A stretch of DNA of 64,000 bases from Mactromeris polynyma (Eukaryota > Mollusca > Bivalvia > Venerida > Mactridae): assembly GCA_032209605.1 (NCBI GenBank), contig JASFXZ010000001.1:46504619-46568618 (forward strand), in the 5' to 3' direction. Shown piece after piece: positions 1 through 12,000 of this stretch. A model generated the notes under the pieces. The model was not told the origin of the DNA, did no database searches, and was given only the letters and a program-made list of their open reading frames with translations. Position numbers and translations under genes: made by a program. How positions within the stretch are numbered: the first letter of the stretch is position 1; the number at the start of each line of letters is the position of its first letter.

Positions 1-51
1 CATGGTTGTTGTAATGAGAGTTCACTGAATAATGTTCCTGTTGTATTTCAG

Positions 52-3000
52 TTCCAGCAAAGCGTACATCGTGTCGAGACAATCCATGTTTCGCTGGTGT
101 TACGTGTACAGATACAGAGAGAGGTTATCGGTGCGGAGAATGTCCTTCTGGTTACTATGGTGACGGTTTACGTTGTGCTAAGATACCAACATGTGCTGAC
201 AACCCTTGCTACAGAGGTAATACGGTCTCACAATTTAAACTTATACAGTAATTCCTCCATAATGCGACCACCATTGGGACCTTTGACAACTGGTCTTATT
301 ATTGAAGTGGTCTTAATATTGAGGTTGAATGAAGAGCAAAACAGTGAAAACTGACATGAAAATTGTGTTTTTTATTTTGAGGTGGTCTTATTATTGAGTT
401 GATCTTTAAGAGAGGTTTGACTGTATCTGTATTTTACATTGATTGTTAAAAGCGTTGTTGCCAAAATCATGCTTATGTCTTATTTTTCTAATTTATTATA
501 GGGGTAAAATGTTTCAATGTTGCCAATGGTTACCGATGTGGGTCATGTCCACCTGGTTGGACAGGAGATGGTCGCCGAGGAAACTGTCGTGTGACAAGGA
601 TTGGTTGTTCATCAAGACCATGTTTCCAAGGTGTAACATGTACTGATACATCAGATGGCTATAAATGTGGGTCGTGTCCTCAAGGTTACGAAGGCAACGG
701 AACTTCCTGTAAGGATATAAATGAGGTAACCACTAATTGAAATACATCCTAGCTAGGTGTTAGTTATCAGATTATCAGAGAAAATACAGTACCGTATAGG
801 CATTTGAAATATGAATATTGACGTCCCGCATGGAATACCACATACAAACTGTACAGCCTACCCAAAATCACAAATTATGACACAGACATTCTTGGTAGCA
901 CTTTCAGAATTAAATGATATTATTTATCAGCTAGATGTAACTGATAAAATCTGAGTCATAGCTTGATGAAGTTATAAGGCTAACACTTTGTGTACAGTTT
1001 GTTAAATATTCCTTGGTATTTTCAAGACTTTATGTATGGTGTTTTTTAAGATTATGTATTTTTACACGTGAATAACATCTTAGTTTTATGAATAACAGAA
1101 CATTTTTCGTCATTATTACTTGTTGTGTGTTCAGACATCATGAAAAAGTGCTTATAAATGCTCTTATATTACATCGATAACTTTTAAAGTGATAATACAT
1201 CAGAAATAATAATCTATAAATATTGCCTTTTCTGCTCACAATTTGTTAAATTGATCGTAAATTCTTACTGCTGAAAAAAATGATGTTGTTGAAGAGAGGT
1301 AATTGTTGAAAAGGATGTTTCTATAGAGAAGCTATTGTTGAAGAGAGGTTGTTGCTCTAGAGACATTATTGTTCTAGAGCGGTTGTTGCTGAAGAGAGGT
1401 TGTTGCTCTAGAGACATTATGGTTAAAGTGAAGTTCTTGCTCAAGAGAGGTTGTTGCTGAAGAGAGGTTTTTGCTGAAGAGAGGTTCTTGCTCTAGAGAG
1501 GTTGTTGCTGAAGAGAGGTTCTTGCTCTAGAGAGGTTGTTGCTGAAGAGAGGTTGTTGCTCTAGAGAGGTTGTTGCTCTAGAGAGGTTGTTGCTGAAGAG
1601 AGGTTCTTGCTCTAGAGAGGTTGTTGCTGAAGAGAGGTTGTTGCTGAAGAGAGGTTCTTGCTCTAGAGAGGTTGTTGCTGAAGAGAGGTTGCTGCTGAAG
1701 AGAGGTTGTTGCTCTAGAGACATTATGGTTAAAGTGAAGTTCTTGTTCTAGAGAGGTTGTTGCTGAAGAGAGGTTGTTGCTCTAGAGAGGTTGTTGCTCT
1801 AGAGAGGTTGTTGCTGAAGAGAGGTTCTTGCTCTAGAGAGGTTGTTGCTGAAGAGAGGTTGTTGCTGAAGAGAGGTTGTTGCTGAAGAGAGGTTCTTGCT
1901 ATAGAGGGGTTGTTGCTGAAGAGAGGTTCTTGCTATAGAGGGGTTGTTGCTGAAGAGAGGTTCTTGCTATAGAGGGGTTGTTGCTGAAGAGAGGTTCTTG
2001 CTATAGAGGGGTTGTTGCTGAAGAGAGGTTGTTGCTGAAGAGAGGTTGTTGCTGAAGAGAGGTTGTTGCTGAAGAGAGGTTGTTGCTGAAGAGAGGTTCT
2101 TGCTATAGAGGGGTTGTTGCTGAAGAGAGGTTGTTGCTGGAGAGAGGTTGTTGCTGAAGAGAGGTTCTTGCTATAGAGGGGTTGTTGCTGAAGAGAGGTT
2201 GTTGCTGAAGAGAGGTTGTTGCTGAAGAGAGGTTGTAGCTCTAGAGACATTATGGTTAAAGTGAAGTTCTTGCTCTAGAGAGGTTGTTGCTGAAGAGAGG
2301 TTGTTGCTCTAGAGAGGTTGTTGCTTTAGACTGGTTGTTGCTGAAGAGAGGTTGTTGCTGAAGAGAGGTTGTTGCTGAAGAGAGGTTGTTGCTGAAGAGA
2401 GGTTCTTGCTATAGAGGGGTTGTTGCTGAAGAGAGGTTGTTGCTGAAGAGAGGTTGTTGCTGAAGAGAGGTTGTTGCTCTAGAGAGGTTGTTGCTTTAGA
2501 CTGGTTGTTGCTGAAGAGAGGTTGTTGCTGAAGAGAGGTTGTTGCTCTAGAGAGATTGTTGCTCTAGACAGGTTGTTGCTGAAGAGAGGTTGTTGCTGAA
2601 GAGAGGTTGTTGCTCTAGAGAGGTTGTTGCTCTTGACAGGTTGTTGCTGAAGAGAGGTTGTTGCTGAAGAGAGGTTGTTGCTCTAGAGAGGTTGTTGCTG
2701 AAGAGATGTTGTGCTGTTTTGCAAGATGTTTATGTACAATAATTGTGTATTTCAGTGTTTGTATCATGTTCCATGTTACAACAAGTCGGCGTGTATGAAC
2801 ACTGAAGGTGGTTTCCGATGTTTGGAGTGTCCTGCAGGTTTTGCTGGTGAACTGATCCAAGGTGCTGGTCTGAATGAGGCCTCCAACATGAAGCAGGTAA
2901 ACAGATATAGGAGGCATGGTAGTCTAGCAGCAGCGTGCCAGACTTCTGATACAAAGGTCATGGGTATGATTCCGGGTTCCTTGTCAAGATTATCCCGCAA

Positions 3001-6000
3001 TCATAACAATTACTGAATTAGGTACTGGTTAGAGACCCAGAAAACTATCATCAACTTTATAAATTGTAATTTCGTTTTTTAACTACTATAAGAAAATAAA
3101 TAAACAAGTTGTTTTTAATAAGAAAATGATAAGACTATTCGTGTATACAAGAGTTCATCGAAGAATCAGACACAGACTCAAACAGACATTCCTTATTACT
3201 TTCTTTTTTTCAGGACAGAATGTTTTTTTAAATTGACATGTAAGTAGGTCATACATACTGGACAAACTCTGCTGTACAGAGTTACTGTTCTTAGTTTTTG
3301 TTTAATTGCTTATTTTAGAGCGGTATCAAAGACGTTTAGGTCTTTGGCGGTATAGACAAATGTATTTATTCAATTCTAATTAATGTTAATTAATTCTAAT
3401 TGTAGGTTTGTGAGGATGTTGATGAATGCTCACTGTCCCCGCCCAGTGGTCCGTGTGTCGACAACTCGGAATGTACCAACACAGTAGTAAGTTCTGGACA
3501 GCGATACTAAAATCTTTGAAACACGTGTATGGTGTTTAATGTAATTAAACTATAATCTCAAAGTAGAACTGATACGTATTTGAGATGCTTTATGTGTGTA
3601 CAGAGCAAGTAAATTATTTTTACGTTTAAAGATAAATAACTACAATAAAATAGAATTTATGAAAGAAAACTTAAGAGTTAGCATCACAGTAGATTGTCAT
3701 AAGTTCTCTCCCTTTATCCCTTCAATATATAGTTTGAAGGTAAATTTCGGTTGCGGAAAGGTCAGATGTGAAAAACGTTTACTATACTATACTATTTATA
3801 CATATTCTATGGTAGGAATAAAGGGAGAGCACTTTTGAAAATCTCCTGTGATTTGCATTGCGCTAAATTATCATTACTGTTTCGTTACCAAAACTGAGTT
3901 AAAGCAATTTGTTTCTAGACCAATACGAGGGTTCAACACAAGACTATAGTAACTCCTATGTATTTATATAGGACTTAGGATAGTCTTGCACTGAACCCTC
4001 GATTATAACTTTCATTCCTAGATAGTCCTCATGGATAGCTCAGTTGTTAGTGCACTTGACTACCTATGTGAGAGTTGCAGGTTTGAACACTGTGTGAGAC
4101 ATATAGCTTCTTAGTTACAGTTTTGGCTGAAGATACAACAACCCAAGTCATTTGTCCTCCCCCTCTGATTCATGTGGTGAAGTTGTCTGTATTTGCAGTA
4201 GAATAGAATACTGGCTGGTAACCTAGCAACACTGGTTAGGTCTGTGTGCCATACATCACTGAAATACTGTGGAAACATTAAATACGTTGTTGTTATAAGT
4301 GTGATATTTCAATAGCACTTAGTGTAAGGAATGTTTACATTCAATTTCAGGGCTCATACGAATGTGGTGGATGTTTCAGTGGGCATGCAGGAAATCAGTC
4401 AATCGGTTGTCTTCGTCGTGTAACGCTATGCCCTGATCTAACAGAGTGCAGTGAATACGCCAGATGTCTACAGAAACCTGGTGTCGAAACTTTCGTCTGT
4501 CAAGTATGTAATAATCCTACATTTTTAAATGACACAATTCTAGCTTTTGAGACCCACTTGGAATATTGGGTTGTGCCGAATGTGCAGCCTCTTGAAATAA
4601 AGTCTTTATTATTATATTACTCCTATCACCTTCTTTAGTATGCCGAAGATGTGAACAACTTTGCCTTTCATCTTACTTCAAAAGTGGGCTTAGTAGGACC
4701 AGGCCGAATTGGACGGTGCTGAAATGGTCTGTGGACCGAGAAGACCCTTTACCTTAGACAGGATACAGGAAGAGGGAGGCGGGAACTCGTGACAAACTCC
4801 TGTGAACTGGTTTTTATGTATATTTTTATGGGGCCATAATTATTCATAAATACAGACCTGTTTGACCCCAATGATTTGGTCAGTATGACAGTTGAATTAA
4901 AATGATCATTGTTGATTTTGTGTTTAATACTTCCATCTATTTTCCATAGTGCACGATCGGTTATGCTGGCGATGGAAAGATCTGTAGTCGAGACACGGAC
5001 ATTGATGGTACACCAGATGAGGCCATACCGTGTTCTGACAAACGCTGTCGTAAGGTAAAATATTGTCCATTAACTTAATGTGAACATACTGGAAAGATTT
5101 CTAGTTATAAGAGTATGTAACATCATGAACAACTGCTCAATAAATGTGAAGGTGAATTGCTGTGTTGCTAAGTGTTGCTAAGGGAGACCATTAGTGTGAT
5201 CAACCATGGGGAATTGTACTGATGGCCACTAAGTTTCTCTGTCAGGCAGGACACCTGCTTATATTTAAGTAAAATTCCAGAGTGTATTCGAAACCAAAAC
5301 ATCGTGGATGAGTATCTGCAAAGAACTTTGTTCACTACTAAATGTGTCATGGTTTCCAGGCTGGTAATAAGTCGTGTTCATAGATCCATCGTCATGGAAA
5401 CATTCTCAAAATAGTAATATATAGTTCAAAACCCTACTTCAAGTAGAAACAAAACTGAAATCATAGTAAGGTAAGAACAATGATTGACATATGAACATAT
5501 AGACCACATTGAGGTAAATGCATGAAATGTACTTGATTGCCTTGATTTTCAGAAGCGTACGCCAGAAATCTTAATTCAGACAGGTTGGACACCCTTGATC
5601 ATAATATGCTCTTCTGAACTATTTATAATGGGACATATTGGTTTAAATACAAATAAAAACGAAACAATGTAACTTGACGTAGCATGTATTCTGTCATTGT
5701 ACAACAATTACATATAATTACATGGAGATGCTTTCATAAACATGTCACATATTTTAACATGATTAGTCATTATTCTACAGGATATATCATTACTTGCAAT
5801 TGTTTATACATTTATGACATATTAATTACATGTACAGTTACAGTTATATATGGATTAATAAAGAACAATATATAAAAAGCACTATATCCTCATAAAACAC
5901 TACAATTATTGCAGTTCTCAGTCAATACATTTCTCTGTTTAAATACAAAATTCAACTTTATGTTGACCTAAACATCATCTGTTTTACTGCAAGTTTTGAA

Positions 6001-9000
6001 CATAACTCCTGTCTGAACATACTTGGTTGTTCTAGCTATTTTTCTTGGTTTCATAGTGTTCTAGTGTTCAGTGTATGTTGCAACAAATAAGTCTTGTTGT
6101 TTTTGACATACATTAATGATATTTTGATGAATGCTTGATTTTAACCTTCAAAAGAATTTGTCATCATGTTGAAACGTCTTTACATAAATAGGTGAAAATA
6201 AGACAGTTGTGGAAACATTTGATCTACGGTATTTACGACTGAATATATTTCTTCAGCCAGTCTTCTGCTTCTTCTAAATGGTAACCAACTGGACCCCTTT
6301 GTCCCTCATAGGTAATTACTCCATCCAATATGATGTACAACCTTTCATATAGACCTCCATATGCGATATTAGCGGCATCAGTCATTGTATCCACAACAAT
6401 GGGGCACTGGGGCTGTAACTCTTTCAGTTTCAAAGCAGCCTGGATTCGATCGTTTTGACACCTGTGCTTATTGATATCATAGTTGTTATTAAACCTCCAG
6501 CCATCCGTAGCGTGCGCTTCTTCGATATAGATGATGAGGAAATCGGCTTGATTGCGAAACTCTGCAACGATTTTGTTAAAACCGGAAAGTTTCGTAATGA
6601 ACGGAGGTCATGTGCAGCTGCCGAAATTCAGTACAAGTGGTCTCCCTTTCTTCTGAAAATTTAGGATTTTTGTTAGGGACCCAGTATCAAGGGAGATAAC
6701 TGGTGAATTTGGCGCTATTTGTCCTAACTGTGCGTCTTTCATAATGTCCAAATATCTGGATTTGTAACACTGTTTCAAGAAACTGAAGCAATAGACGGAA
6801 TCCTTGTAGTCATTCTCGTTCCAGTCCTCCATCACGGATCTTGTATCCTCCGTGTACTTACGGTACATTGACTCTGAGAAAAATCTTGCCCAAATCAATG
6901 AAACTATTTCCAGGGGGACCCACATAAATGTAAGCATCATAAACCGTAAACATTTTTGCACAATTTCTTTCATCTTCTGTCACTGTACCATCAGTTTGGT
7001 TCAGAAGATTTGATCAATCTGAAATAACAAAAAATCAACATACTGCTATCATAAACTCTCGTCAGACCAGTAATACAGTATCAAAGCAGTTGAATGAAAT
7101 GGATTCTGCAATTGAATACTTTTCACGAAATATTTGGTTATTTAGTCTTGTTGTGCGTTAACAAGGTAGCTCTGAGTAAATGACTCATACGGCTGAAAAT
7201 GGACCTGTCTATAGCAGGCCAGTTGTTATTTGAACAGTGACATTTGTATTTAAATATTTTCACTTCAGTTCGAAACCTCAAATGGATGTTATTCCAAAAC
7301 CACATTAAAACTGTTATAGCCTTTAAATGGTAATGACAATAACATATTAATACTATTCATTTATCATTCTTGATTTGACCATATAATTGCCTGTATGTTA
7401 AATAAACCAATTAAGGAAAATGTAATTTTAAGGATAATGATGAAATTTTACTTAAGATGTTTCTGTAATATTGCCCCTGATTGGTATAAACACGGACCTA
7501 TATATGGTATATAGGTCCGTGGTATAAATATGGAGTTTTCTCTCTTATCCTGCAGTATAGATAACATTTGTACCGTTAACAATATTTTTGCTCAAATTGC
7601 ATTGGAAACAAATGCAGGATATAACGTCTCACTGAACTTCAACTGAGACCTAAAATTTAATTTTGTTTGAACCCCTGGTAAAAAACCCATTTTGAGCAAA
7701 TTCCAGATGCAGTCTGTTCATAGAAAATCTTTATCTGGCGTTCAAATTACAGCACATTTATTTTGAGTAAATCGTTCCATAAACATTTGTATTTAGATTA
7801 ATTAAAATGCAATAAAAGCTTAAACTTTAAAATCTTTAACTTACCTTCAAAACAGTGACTGTGATGATTATTACTGTTAAATGAACACTATAAACATTGA
7901 TTTGGAGTAAATTCTTCCATATATACAGGTACTTACCAAAATGCACAAGTTTATCCAGACAGATCTTTCCTGAGCTCCTCCTGTGTCACATTGGACTATC
8001 GGAGACCAAGTGGAAAGCAATATATCAGCTGTTCGTGTATTAAAGAAACTACCTCCTAGATTTATATCAAAACTGAAAATGAAAAGAACATTGCTGTATT
8101 ATGTTAATTGGACTGTGGGCTGTTGAATTTCAATTACATCATACTTATTGCAGCATAAAATAATGAGAGTAAAATAAAATACAACAAAAAATTTGAAGAC
8201 AAATTTTACCTGTTTGTAGGAGAGGGGGTGAAGTTAATGTAAATTTTAGAGCCGCTAGCTTTAATATATAATCTTTTTGTGTGAAGATAGCAAGGCAGAA
8301 ATTGAGAAGTTATTTATATCCTAGACAAATTGACCCAATTCATACATTTGTATATTATCAGTATTTTGCTGATGTCAGCAAAAAATTCAAGGTTAAAATG
8401 TATACATAAACACCTCACGTCAAAACAACCTCATTAGTAAGACCGCCTCAAGAAGAAGACCACCTCGAAATTATGAAAACATTTTCTAGTCCATTTTCAC
8501 TGTTTTGTTCACCTAAATATTAAGACCACTTCAGTAAGAAGTCCAGATTTCAAGGGTTCCCAGGATGGTCGTATTAGTGAGGTTTTACTGTATGCCGTTC
8601 ATACTGTTGATTCTAAATAGGTTGAGAATACTGCTATTGTTAACGCAATCTCAAAGTTTTCCGGCTAAAACATGTTTTCGCTGGCTGACTGCTTCACAAT
8701 ATACATGTTTACAAAGTTCCGTTGTCAAGTAATTGAAAATGGACTTTAAACTGTGAGGTCTATAAGTCTAGCGTGATAATTTGCAATCTGAAAACAAACT
8801 AAAAACGTTTATATTGTGGTTACAGATTACAGGGACCATGACATCCTCACGTGAACACATTAACGCATACTGCATGACATTATAGTTTGGATAAATATAA
8901 ATATACAGAAATGGCAAATATGAAAGAAACAAAATTATAAAGGTCAATTTATTGTGTTTGATTTATACTGCCTCCAACGATATTATTCTTCACGGCAAGC

Positions 9001-12000
9001 AAGTAGATGCCTTCATGTATACTGATAAAACAGTAGACTGGACTAGTATAGTGCTGTTTAATGAAACGAGAATGTATGAATATATCACCTGAACCATTGT
9101 ATTTCAAAATATTCTATTGGTTCGAATGTTTGCCAATAAGCATGATGGAGAAAAAGCCGCAGTTTTGTGTTTTGATTAAAAAGTAAACAGTAGTTATAGT
9201 TTCATGCACAAGAGCATTTGAGCGCCGCTGTACGATTTCCAACCTCTTCTGTAAGTGACGTCATTTCCAGAAAACGACACATGTGACATCACCACATACT
9301 GACAGTAAGCAATATTTGCCCCATATGGCAATATGAAAACAAAGTGACCATATGGAGAAAATTTTGTTTTCTGCTTGCAAATAGTGACACCACATGTTGC
9401 GTTTTCTTGAAATGATGTCACTTGAGAGGTTGTAAATCCCATAGCAGCTCTCATTTGGTTAGCTAAACTGACGTGGATTGGTTCTAAAAGTTTATACACC
9501 TGTTTGCAGTCAATCTAACAGCACTATAAATATGGTTGAAAGGGATAGTTTGTAAAACAACATGGTTCAGTATTGCGATATGTCTACTAAAAAGGAAATA
9601 CAATTGGACAATGTTTATTTGACAACCTTGTGTCCAAATACTTGGTGAAATCTTAATAAATATCAGGTCCTTCTTAGACACGTTGAATTGAAATGGGCTA
9701 TTTGAAACCAAGTATAATTCGAAATAAAATTTGGGACCTGATTAATTAAAATGAACCAGGTCGGACTGTATGTATAAATATTTCAGGTCTTTTATTCATA
9801 CATATATATTTTAAAGAAATTCTGCTCATAAAAAGTTGTATCGCCTCATCCAAAATCTGTTTGTAAGTAAGACATTTTATTGTAGGGCCTTTTAGCTTCA
9901 TAAATCCAAGTTCATAAAATAAGTTTGTTGAAAAGCCATGTAATGCACTTTTGCAATAGATAGTTCCCACATCTACAATATTTACCTCCCTTGTTCCGAA
10001 TAGTCAGCCATTTTGATAAGCAAAACTGATAAACCCTTATAAGAATAACTCCTAAATATGTGATAATTGAGAAAATACCAAAATAATTAATTTGTATGTG
10101 ACAACCATTTTTTCTTTAACTTACGAGCCAACTGCCCACATATGTTTATTGACAGCTAGTATGGCTGCTATATAGTGCTGTGTTTAAAAACAAATAGAGT
10201 GAATTCAAAAATTAAAATTGTATTTATTATTCTTCAGTTATCAGTAAAATTTCTATATGACTGAGTGCAACATGTTTTTATATTGCAGGACAATTGTCCA
10301 TTGGTGCCAAATAGTGGACAGGAGGATGTGGACTACGATGGAATCGGCGATGCGTGTGATCCCGACAAGGATAATGATGGTATTCCTAACTCACCTGTAA
10401 GTGTTTGTAGAATGGCAACATTAAGGATTTTTTGTTCCTATCCATGTTTTGCCTGAACAGAGAGGGGCTTAATTTGGTGATGTAGACAGATAAAACAAGA
10501 AATATCTTGAAACAAGAAATATATCTTTAAAAAAGATGGTCGGCACAACTTGAAGTATGCAAATTTGTTGCAATCTGAAGGTTAGAATTTGTTGTACAAC
10601 ATAAACAATGCCAAAATGTTACGACTGCCGGTCATTTAATTATGCTATACTACAGAAACTTTTGAGACCTGTAAGGGGAGATCACTGCGTAGTGTGATTA
10701 GTCATAGATACATTATAGTTTGTTTTAATAAAGTTCATCAATATTACTTAATGCATAAGTCATTAACTCACACATTCATGTTAATAAACTTGTTATATAT
10801 CTGATTAAAACGATATAAATGATCGCGACTGGTACATTACATCAAGAAAGTCTTCTTAATTCCAACACCGGACAATTCCCCCATGGTGATGACTAATTAG
10901 TCTGGTACTCAGCATACTCTGCACACCGATACTGTAATGGTAAGGGCAGGTAATCCAGGCTAATGACTAACAACACTAACTTACTGGATAAATCATGACT
11001 ATACACAATGTCAACCAATCTGCGTCAATGTTACAAATATTTTTCAGTTAAAGAGAAATTGCCTTGGTGGTTAACGTAAGATTTGATTGGTTTACAAAAC
11101 ACTGATATGCAAATAGCAAAACCATGTTAGTACGGCTGTGCCGAAAAGATGGTCGGCACAATTTGAAGGTTAAGATTTGTTGTGCAAAATAAAAAAATGC
11201 CGAGATGTTGCGGTTGCTGGTCACTCCAGATCCAAAATGGAATTCGGTAAATTCACCAAATTCAGTGGATTTCGGTAAATTCATCTAATTCCCTGGGTCC
11301 CCAAAATAAAAATTTGTCTAGTATAAACTGCATATCTAGAACCCTACAAATTTACTAAGGACCCCCCAATTTGTCAAACACGAGGGTCCGAGCACCCCTA
11401 GCTGAAAAATCTTAGGGAAAACCCTAACCATGGTTATTCAAAATGGAAATGTGAATAGCAGAAAAAATTCTATCTGAATGCCCTCCCTAATATTTACCAA
11501 TGATTCTACATATGAATCACAAATAGCTAGCCTGTTTTCCATCATTTTAGGATAACTGTCCGGATGTGGTCAATCCAGATCAGGTTAACCGTGAAGTAGA
11601 TCCGGATGAGTCTGGCGATGCTTGTGATAATTGTCCAGATATCCCGAACCGGAAACAGGAAGACACAGATGGTGATGGTATCGGAGATGCTTGTGATCCG
11701 GATATGGATAATGATGGTATGTTGGGAAGATGATGTTCTAGAGTTAACCATTATTGGTTGAAATCCTAGAGGAGAATCACTTTGGTCCATCTTACTACAT
11801 GTACTAGTAATGATAATAATAAACTTAATTTTTTGAAGGTAACACATTAAGATATGCACATAGAAACATACGTAAGCTTATCTCACAAGAGGCCTTCATA
11901 CATGCATTAATTATTACCATTTATTGAAAGGTTAACCAATCCGCGTCGAGGTTACAAACGTTCTTCGGTTGAAGGGAAACTCCTTGGTGGTTAATGTAAG

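Noticed and set aside
6072..6112. Hairpin as SECIS of the deiodinase
   Set aside because: Stem TGTATGT/ACATACA is good, but there is no ATGA...GA quartet and no AA in the apical loop.
6455..6664. Plus-strand ORF over the deiodinase
   Set aside because: Shadow of the deiodinase coding frame on the other strand.
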